Assembly: GCA_014905825.1 (NCBI GenBank)
Contig: JACGCN010000002.1
Coordinates: 744,001-808,000, forward strand
Reading direction: 5' to 3'
Source of the DNA: Lyophyllum atratum
Lineage: Eukaryota; Basidiomycota; Agaricomycetes; Agaricales; Lyophyllaceae
Length of the DNA: 64,000 nucleotides
Part shown: piece by piece, positions 58,001 through 64,000 of the stretch
Numbering within the stretch: position 1 is the first letter of the stretch
Layout: every line of letters starts with the position of its first letter
Notes under the pieces: model-generated
Database searches by the model: none
What the model was told of the DNA's origin: nothing
The model's input: the letters and a program-made list of their open reading frames with translations, nothing else
Made by a program: the position numbers and the translations under genes

Positions 58001-58982
58001 GGCACTATCTCACTTCAGCCGCGGAAACGAAAATCTTCCCCTAGCTTGTATGGGCAACGAAGCCAATTGTAAAGTGGCCATACCTATCCCTGTTATCCAG
58101 CGATTCCTTATCCAACAACAATACGAACACCTCGTCAACGTCGTGTTCTCCACATATCTGGACCAACATCCACTGGACTTCAAGTACTGCACCACACCAG
58201 ATTGCACCCAAATATATCGCGCCAACACAAAGACCATGCTGAAATGTCCGTCATGCTTTGCGGAGGTGTGTTCGTCATGTCATGAGGAGGCGCACGAGGG
58301 AATGACATGCGAAGAACGACGAATCCGGAAATCTCAAGAGGAAGAACAGCTGAATGACAATTGGGCCACAATGCATGGCGTGAAGAGGTGCCCTGCCTGT
58401 CGTGTCTGGATCGAGAAGATCGATGGGTGCAACCACATGACGTGTAATTGTGGCGCCCATGTGTGCTGGATCTGTATGCAAATCTTCCCTCAGGCCCAGA
58501 TATATACACATCTGGGAGATGTGCATGGCGGTGCCTATGATGAGGATCGTGAGCGACGAAACAATGACCTGCAACATGCCCTCGCTCTGCAACGCCAGCT
58601 GGATCAGCCTAGGGATGCCAACCCTCCACCACAGGATCCAGGTCGTGTGCATGTGCGTCAGCCTGCACCCGCAGTGCGCCCCCCTGCCGCCCTCGGAGCC
58701 GCCTTGCACCACTTCGGCCAAGCTCCTGCAGGTGTAGAGGCGGATCGACTCGACCGCGTGGGGGAATATCATCGTCAGCTGTTGGCCCACAGGCAGCAGC
58801 AACAGCGGGAGGCTTTAGAGGCGGAGGCAGAGCATCAACGGCGCCAAGTACGTCAACAGGCGGAACAACGAAGACTCCGGGAGGAATATCAACGCCAGTT
58901 TGACGAGAGGCAGGCACGTTTGTTGCGAGAGGCACAAGAAAGGCGCAGGCAGGAAGGTGGGTGGGGATGCACCGTCATGTAA
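55096..58982 (+). CDS. CCCH-finger RING-IBR-RING (RBR) ubiquitin ligase, paralog 2; one apparent frameshift at 58038-58044
   Basis: Exons are 55096-55481, 55534-55717 and 55777-58982. Domain order: two CCCH zinc fingers (CRNFLLGQCPHGDGCRFVH and CYDWKAGKCFRGDKCRYSH), a Glu/Arg/Ala coiled coil with 51-residue repeats (56014-56340), then a 450-residue conserved part with no domain I can name (TTQHIVLGSTLVTCGAGLEV, LTIHNLPGDAKASEIAELFT, TLTITWFAPSTSMIATYSTM). The RBR module follows: RING1 CPICYDTVSHPVKLGCQHVY with CTACIRHYL, IBR (CMGNEANCKVAIPIPVIQRF, CPSCFAEVCSSCHEE), RING2 KRCPACRVWIEKIDGCNHMT with CNCGAHVCWIC, whose Cys in DGCNHM is the catalytic position in RBR ligases. A charged coil ends the protein. 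The frame stops at TAG 58042-58044 after four C; one extra C gives KIFPLACMGNEAN. Confidence 0.85.
56014..56340 (+). repeat. In-frame tandem repeats (153/150 bp) in the RBR coiled coil
   Basis: A unit starting gagaccgaacgactcgaagc begins at 56014 and again at 56167; a diverged third copy begins at 56317. The units are 153 and 150 bases long and encode 51 and 50 residues of coiled coil (ETERLEAIRTAQAEA ... AAEEAARIR). The length is a multiple of three, so the repeat number can change without breaking the frame. Confidence 0.85.
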
Positions 58983-59260
58983 TACTTCGTTTTGTCCACC
59001 CTGCTATATTGAAGCTTACAGTCCGAAGAAGACAGCATGGACCATATGTAATATATCCAGTGTAGTATATCTCAGCTCTGCAAAATACGTCCTAAACTTT
59101 GTGTTTGGCTATAACATTCAGACCATGAGGGAGATAAGCTAACTAATAATAGCTGAAACTAAACTCAAGAACTGCATGCCACGAAAGTGCTCTGCGATAT
59201 CGAAACATTCAAGTGAGGCACTTCCAGCTTTCTCTTCAGCAGGATCGATGAACTGCTAGT

Positions 59261-60186
59261 TTACGTTCCACTCATTGGCCCGCCAATCCCACTGCCACTG
59301 CCACCCCTCTGGCCATCTCCGGCGCTGGACCTTCGTTTACTGTTGGGGTCCCGCCCGCTGCCGATACCTGTGACCCGACGAGTTTGCTGCCCACACCCTA
59401 AGTCATCTGTACCATAGCCAGGCTGTCCTGCCTTGAATTCTGGGTCTCTGGCACCTACAAACTCAGGTGCACCAGCTCTGCCTCTCCCTCGCAAGCTGCG
59501 ACCTTCAGTCCCGGTGTCGCCACGCCGCCCGGTGTGTTCTCCCTCACTCCTATCAACACCAGCGCCGGTATCGGTGCCAACAGCGGGACCACCATTACGC
59601 AGTTTAGCCAATGTGGCCTCGCGACCTTGCTAAAATCCCGATGAGGAAAGTCAATTGTACACCTCAACAAGACTCAGAGCCTCACAATGTTGGTCGTTTT
59701 CTCCTTGACCGAAGCCTCTACGTTCGCTTTCTTGGCGTCAAGCTCCTGTTGAAGCTTGATATCTTGCTGCCTCTTCAACTGCAAAAGCGAACAGGTAATA
59801 CACATTCAACTGAGCTCAATGCTAGGGGTTTTTCATATGCAACGAACATACCTCGGCAGCCTTTTCAGCGCCCTGCAGATGAGTCGTGGCTACATCGTGT
59901 TTTTGGGCCGCCTTGTGCATCGCTTCGTTCGCTGCTGTTTCTTTCTTCCCCATCTTGGAGACGTTGCTTTCGGCCTTCATGACAGCCTGCGCTACAGAGT
60001 CATTGACTTATTCTTAATCTTCGCGCGTATACGTACCTTCTGCACCTTCCCCTGCACCTTTTCTGTTGCGGATAAGTCCCCCACGGCATGTTGGAGACGA
60101 GCCTCTTCCGCCTTGCCTTCTTTCGCCAGTTCTTTCTCAAGTTTTTTGAGGACTTGCGGCGACGCTGCTTGAGTGGAAGAATCCAT
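59261..60186 (-). CDS. Coiled-coil protein with Gly-rich tail, uncharacterised
   Basis: Spliced minus-strand gene from ATG 60186 (MDSSTQAASPQVLKKLEKEL). Exon 1 is helical and charged (AKEGKAEEARLQHAVGDLSA, TEKVQGKVQK). The following exons continue the coil (AVMKAESNVSKMGKKETAAN, EAMHKAAQKHDVATTHLQGA, EKAAE, LKRQQDIKLQQELDAKKANV). The last exon, joined by an intron at about 59633-59687, gives QGREATLAKLRNGGPAV and then a Gly/Arg/Ser-rich disordered tail (GREGERTG-like, NSKRRSSAGDGQRGGSGSGI) ending at 59261. Similar short coiled-coil proteins are common in mushrooms as hypothetical proteins; no function is known to me. Confidence 0.65.
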
Positions 60187-60426
60187 GGTCAATTATGAGT
60201 CGCTCAGCCTACCTCCACCTATTTATGCAAGTTTCAGTCCCTCCACTTTTTCGAGACATTGCTCGACACTGACGATGCACAGGTAACAGGTTAGGTCAAT
60301 GATGTCATCCCACCACCTTGGCCGAGTCCAGACGATATGTAAACATCGCGCATCCCAGTCATGGGTCAACCCGCCCACTGCAGATTGAATTAGAACATTA
60401 CAGCAAATCCATACAACCATCGTCTC

Positions 60427-63400
60427 CTAACGAGAGAGTTCCGTCGATTCGTGGATATCCATATCCTCGTACTGCGAAATATTAAGTCCAGATGACTCCA
60501 TCGTTCGCATTCGTTGCTCAATATCCGCGTTAAGCATGTTCTGCAGGGTCCTAACTCAGAAAACCAACCAAAGAATGCAAGGGAAGACTGACAGTAGCTT
60601 CAGGCCCGATGAAGGGTCCAATGGTGGCGGTCCTCTGTTCGGCACTCAGATCAAGAAATTCCTGTAGTGTCATTTGGCAAAGCACGACCAATGCCGAAAA
60701 TCGGTTCATCCCTCCTAGCGACGCGAGGTTTTCCTCGTCCTAAGGGGAAAAAGTCACGTCACAGGTCAAAAGAAGGCTGAAGAGTCCAGAAGAGAACGTA
60801 CCTCAGACACACCGTCGTCTAACCACTCCCTTCCGCCCCACAACGCTCCTCCAGAGCAATCTGCCCGTTGAGCCTCATCACCGAACAGTCTCGCACACGT
60901 CGCCGCTTCAGCTACGGAGTCCGCGAAGGCGCACCACACGTCGCACGCCGCGGCCTTCTTTCCGCACCCCTCCGCAATATCGAGATCGCGGCGGAACCTC
61001 TTGATCGCTTCATGATGGGCGGCGTGTATGCATACAGTTCCGGCTCTGGACCCGAGAGTCCCTGTTTCTGTCGTACATGTGACGACCGTCCTATACGACC
61101 TGGACACGGGGTATGCCTCGAAGACGACCAGTATGTGCTTATAGCGCCATGTCTGTACCGATAGCATTGCCAGTAGCTTCTTGTGGAGAGCGGGCAGCGA
61201 CAGTAGCGGCGTAAATATGACCGCGGTGTGTGGGTCAATAATGAGGTCGGCCCCATTCAGGGAGTCGCGCTCCACCAGCTCGACCAAGCATTCTTGCGCT
61301 GCGAGGGACTTGACGAGAACCTGCTTCTGAAGGAGATCAAGTGATGCCATATATTTGTGAACGGTAACGGGCGATTCCCAAGAGATGGGAACTCGGAGTG
61401 TCCTGCGGTCGTACAGCTCCTGTGGAGTGGTTCTGGATGCGGTTGCTTCATTGCTTCCCTGCTTCTGGTTGCATTCGGGAGGCGATGAACGATCAAGTTT
61501 CTCGGCCTGGTTGTGAAGGTCAGGAGACGGTGGAGGATCTACGCCTGAGATGATCCTTTTGGCGCGTAATTCAGCAAATGCTGCGAGCGCAAGGGTATGC
61601 CTCGTGAGGTCCAGGTTCAAGTTCTTGATTTCGTCGCCAGAAGCGCCTTCGCGTTCGATCGTCTGCCGCCGGTCCTTCGTAGTAAACATGTCCGAGTCAT
61701 TAGTATCAGTATTTATTGTCGAGGAGTAGTCGCCATCAGCAGGTACCAAGATATCTCCTAGGACACGTCGCGATTGCGGCCAGTCTTGATTATGCTGCTC
61801 TTGGACCATGTCCGCTGATGCACAGCAAACGTTGTTCCTGTTGCCCTTGGTGCATCTCGTGCTCCCATTCGGATCCAGCGTATTGAGTCCCATGAGTTTG
61901 ACGAGAAGAGAAGGCACGGTATGGCTGAGAGTCATACGATAAAGAGAGCGGTTCGAAAGATCCTCCGTGGTCGTCGTCATCGTCACAGTTCCACTCTTCA
62001 AGCTCTTTGCCAAACGGTGAGGCCTCTTCAGTAATCATTGCGTCCGGGTCTAGCAGTCCTGGTCGAGCAGCGTCGAATGTATCCTCGTAGAAAACATCGT
62101 GATCAGTTCGTTTCATTAAGCGAGCAGGCGGATCGTTCTCCTTGTCATGGTCGTGAAGACCACCGTGGAATGACTCGGCAGTAAGCATATCATTAGCATC
62201 ATCGTTCCTAAGGCTCGAATTGTCCAGCATAGTGTTCGGGTAGTAGTCAAAATCAAGCAATTCTCCAGCCTGCAAAGGAGGGTCCAGCATCATCCCAATC
62301 CCTGAATCCTCGAAGCTCAGGCGCGCTCGCTTCGCAGGGCGATATCCATCTTCATGAGCACAGTGTCGCCTTTCCGAGTATCTTGGGTAAGTCCTCATTC
62401 GATCTCTCGTCAATCTGAGTCTCCCCACTACCGTCCTCCACACCGTCCTCTTTCTCTTCTTGCTCAACAGCCACCGTTCCTGCCTCCCGCGCCAAGAGCG
62501 CCCTCCTCTCCGCTCTTGTCAGGATAATTTCACACTTTGCAACCTCAGGACTGAAGCCTTGATATCCTTCCACCACAATAGAGTCCCCATTACCAGAAGG
62601 AGCACCCCTCCAGCGTCGCTCATCGTCGAAACCACACCCTCTCGGCTGATCCCCGACCTCATGATCAGGGTCCGAGACCACACACGCCCTCGCAAACAAC
62701 GCATGAACTTCGCGCTCCAAGTCTTCTCCCCATCCTTCTCTTGGAAGAGGTCATTTCCCAAGATCCGAGCATGTGGTGGTATTGGGTTGGTACGCGTGAA
62801 GGGTCTGCAAAAGAAATCATGCGTTCGGGTCAGCGAGAAGTGTATATGTTAACAGTCGACGTACATCCACGACAATGCGACACGTAACGATGCGACACCC
62901 TTCACGCCTTTCAGGAACTGGAGTATCGGGGGTGAAACGTTTCGTCGCCTCCCAAGGCTTTCGGCGCATTCTGACATCCAGGCTCCAGAAGATATTGTCC
63001 GTATCCGCGCACGCGCAACTTCGCGCCTATGTTTGGCTCAGGCAACACAGGTACTGCGTGGGTGTTCGGGGTGAGTGAAAATATGGAGCTAAGGCACAAG
63101 TACTACACACCATGCATCGGGCGTAAATCCAGTTTTTGTCCTGTATCCGCTTTCTTATCTCCCTTGCTTTCTACGTCCTCTTTGTCATCAAACAGTCGTT
63201 CATCCCTGATCAACGCCATAGGGTCCACACAGGTTCGAGGGAGCTGTGGGCCCAGTCTAGTCTCCTTTGGACCAGATAAGTCCAGGTAGATTCCGCGTAT
63301 CTCGGTGTTCTCCTCGTCTTCCTTGGTCTCTGTTGTAACTTGGGGGCAACATTGGATGAAATAGATGCTTGGCCACACATGGAGTCCATGTCTGCCTTCT

Positions 63401-64000
63401 GAATTTGGACCTCCCCCGCCCTTTGGACCTTTCCCGGTGCCTTTGCCAGTGCCTGTCCCGCACTTTGTTTTAAGCTGGACACTACTTCGGAAGGAGCCTG
63501 TACAGGGGTGGATGCCAACGTCTCGCGCAGCAGCGGATGAAGATCCTGGGTCTGGCTCTCCTTCGAACCAGGAATAGAAGGCCTTAGCAGCGGGGCAAGA
63601 ACGGGACTAGCCTAGATCACTACGTCAGTATATCACATGAGACCATATCGAGAAACCAGTACCCCCCGGCCTTCAGTGCCTTGTCCACCGTGGACCTCAT
63701 ACTTTGACCAAGGTTTCCACCGATGCGCCTATTCCGCGGTATCTGAACCTCCTCTATCGTGAAAGTTTAGCACAGCAACAGCCAGGCTAATGCTAGAGTT
63801 ACCGAGTTTTGAGTCTTCGACATCTCGGACTAGATTGAGCGGGCCTGAAACATCCGTATTAGGCGAAGAAGGAAACATGTCCTTCAGTTCGTCGACTTCG
63901 TCGTCGTCTAGCGAGCACACAGGTAGAAGGTGAAGAAGTCGCGTATGTTTCTGCGAAGCGAGCCGCACGGTGTTGTTAGCGAGTAGCCAGGCATCGTACT
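60427..64000 (-). CDS. Large protein resembling SHOC1/ZIP2 (XPF-like meiotic factor); 5' end beyond the window
   Basis: Many-exon minus-strand gene with its stop at TAG 60427-60429. The N-terminal part (63970-62400) is spliced from short exons (LPVCSLDDDEVDELKDMFPS; IFWSLDVRMRRKPWEATKRF with TPDTPVPERREGCRIV) and a long acidic, disordered stretch. The C-terminal part has an XPF-nuclease-like layout: LLQKQVLVKSLAAQECLVEL, VERDSLNGADLIIDPHTAVI with FTPLLSLPALHKKLLAML, YKHILVVFEAYPVS, then DEENLASLGGMNRFSALVVL (helix-hairpin-helix-like) and GPFIGPEATLQNMLNADI. The nuclease ERK-D type motif is not evident, as in the catalytically dead SHOC1/Zip2 group that works with Spo16 at meiotic crossovers. 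The name is tentative; another XPF-like family is possible. The frame changes without a clear intron near 62380. Confidence 0.5.

Noticed and set aside
58030..58050. Programmed ribosomal frameshift at the RING1-IBR boundary
   Set aside because: No convincing slippery heptamer or following stem-loop by eye, and the other paralog breaks at a different site; a base-calling error is simpler. Kept as a checkable finding only.
58275..58802. Minus-strand frame of 175 codons opposite the RBR module
   Set aside because: The opposite strand encodes clear IBR/RING2 zinc ligands; this is a shadow.
1..64000. tRNA genes
   Set aside because: Scanned for the B-box pattern ggttcgaatcc on both strands; only isolated partial matches (for example near 6352 and 26473) without a cloverleaf context.

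Overview
The window looks like nuclear DNA from a basidiomycete mushroom (Agaricomycetes). Genes are dense on both strands and split by many 45-65 nt GT-AG introns. Several encoded families are typical of mushrooms: a DUF6534-type membrane protein, an HsbA-like surface protein, a MARVEL-like protein, an F-box/leucine-rich protein and a short basic protein. No rRNA, tRNA, CRISPR array or bacterial-style operon was seen.

Layout. 1-467: 5' part of a coilin-like gene (-). 704-5507: SEC63 (+) converging on a DUF6534 gene (-), with a partial tandem duplication of their shared 3' junction. 6065-8674: HsbA-like gene (-) and uracil phosphoribosyltransferase (+), divergent. 8868-13130: an unrecognised disordered-protein gene (-), then repeat-like DNA with a Ty3/gypsy integrase relic. 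13351-17960: SWD1/RbBP5, TTI2 and a disordered protein (all +). 18582-23349: calcineurin B (-), mitochondrial GTPase MSS1 (+) and a WDR89-like protein (-). 24036-30264: a one-TM protein, a MARVEL-like protein, SCO1 and the MBOAT enzyme ALE1 (all +). 30704-34611: exosome nuclease DIS3 (-). 34612-37056: gene-poor. 37057-44312: short basic protein (+), secreted alpha/beta hydrolase (-), NOP9 (+), F-box gene (-). 45172-47609: NUG1 (-). 47919-58982: two RING-IBR-RING (RBR) ubiquitin-ligase paralogs in opposite orientation around a small ORF, RPL18 and a TRA2-type SR protein. 59261-64000: a coiled-coil protein (-) and a large gene resembling the meiotic XPF-like protein SHOC1/ZIP2 (-), running off the window.

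How the genes relate. Most are unrelated housekeeping neighbours. RNA processing and ribosome biogenesis are well represented (DIS3, NOP9, NUG1, RPL18, TRA2, coilin-like), but no cluster or pathway unit is evident.

Two things deserve attention. First, the inverted RBR pair: the plus copy has two CCCH zinc fingers, a repeated charged coiled coil, a conserved region without a recognised domain, and RING-IBR-RING; the minus copy is eroded. Second, several otherwise conserved genes (UPRT, MSS1, ALE1, DIS3, TRA2, both RBR genes, the short basic protein) need single-base frame corrections, which suggests residual indels in the assembly. This should be settled before any gene here is called a pseudogene.
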